NCBI RefSeq assembly: GCF_021018895.1
Contig: NC_079377.1
Span: forward strand, 14,329,001 to 14,393,000
DNA length: 64,000 nucleotides
Source of the DNA: Seriola aureovittata
Lineage: Eukaryota; Chordata; Actinopteri; Carangiformes; Carangidae
Reading direction: 5' to 3'
The notes under the pieces were generated by a model. That model worked only from the letters and a program-made list of their open reading frames with translations, was not told where the DNA came from and made no database searches. A program made the position numbers and the translations under genes. Numbering within the stretch: position 1 is the first letter of the stretch; each line of letters starts with the position of its first letter. This document shows positions 63,501-64,000 of the stretch, piece after piece.

Positions 63501-63512
63501 GCCAAAGCCTAA
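63501..63512 (+). other. Candidate alternative rps24 terminal exon start
   Basis: After a pyrimidine-rich stretch ending CATCATCAG the sequence reads GCC AAA GCC TAA in the frame of the upstream exons, which would end the protein with Ala-Lys-Ala. It may equally be chance. No clear AATAAA follows closely. From here to 64000 I see no other feature apart from a short A run near 63.71 kb. Confidence 0.25.
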
Positions 63513-64000
63513 CTGCTTTTTCCCCTTGGATGTACATGATGCATCCAACTTAAAATGATATGACACTCTAGTTAATACTGACCTGACCATTCCCACTCCT
63601 AATACTAATGATTATTAGTTGAAACAGAACATTAATAGTGCTGTAGACCCTGTTTTGGAAACCTAATGGTAGTGTGAGGAGATCCTACAGCTAATAAGGA
63701 AGGTACTAAAAAAAAATGTAGTACTAAACAGTCAAATTTCCTGGTGTAGTTTTGTTTCAATGAAACCCTGCATACCTCTGTACCCTCTGCGACACCAACC
63801 ACTGGCCTGAAGTCACCTGGAATAGGTCTCTGAATAAGAAAACCCAGCTGTGTATAATACCTGACAATTCCATCTGTAATGGCTATAGCACAGCTGGCTT
63901 GTAAAAATATTGATTCTGTTCAGACATGTCTATTGTGATTTTCATTGGCTTGGTTCTGAATGTGCTACATAATCTATGGAGTACAGCCATTAAAAACCCA

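Overview
The window is nuclear DNA of a vertebrate, almost certainly a ray-finned fish of the spiny-rayed (acanthomorph) type. It has seven intron-containing genes with GT-AG splicing and vertebrate proteins, compact introns, many short microsatellites, and several interspersed repeats whose motifs I recall from teleost genomes. I cannot name the species. There are no prokaryotic, viral, CRISPR or plasmid features. Nearly all the unspliced open reading frames are chance or antisense.

Layout from left to right: ddit4 (minus, 1-822, 3' end cut by the window edge); an intergenic stretch with degraded repeats; spock2/testican-2 (plus, 11 coding exons, 8437-35387, with 13.6 kb and 6.8 kb introns); tysnd1 (minus, 4 exons, 38760-41944), convergent with spock2; sar1a (minus, 6 coding exons, 44128-46216, plus an upstream non-coding exon); ppa1 (minus, 11 exons, 48898-52706); eif4ebp2 (plus, 3 exons, 54587-56734), divergent from ppa1; and rps24 (plus, from 61158), whose last exon or exons are tiny or lie beyond the right edge. 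For every gene except the two cut by the window edges, spliced exon phases close perfectly and lengths match the families: SPOCK2 422 aa, TYSND1 535 aa, SAR1A 198 aa, PPA1 290 aa, 4E-BP2 114 aa.

The genes are independent transcription units. From memory of the human map, all seven human counterparts lie on 10q22, so this is a compact conserved-synteny block. DDIT4, 4E-BP2 and the TOP mRNA of RPS24 all belong to the mTORC1 translation-control axis. The others act in extracellular matrix (SPOCK2), peroxisome (TYSND1), COPII transport (SAR1A) and pyrophosphate removal (PPA1).

The most interesting signals are very small exons: a 9-nt in-frame microexon (Glu-Val-Glu) in spock2 and a candidate 3-nt microexon (AAG) near the rps24 3' end, preceded by a small UUCG-loop hairpin. 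Others are a cluster of hypoxia-type ACGTG cores upstream of ddit4, a 27-nt uninterrupted T tract abutting a ppa1 acceptor, and a head-to-head pair of one repeat at 60.3 kb. I found no convincing undescribed biological system. This is a well-behaved vertebrate gene block.
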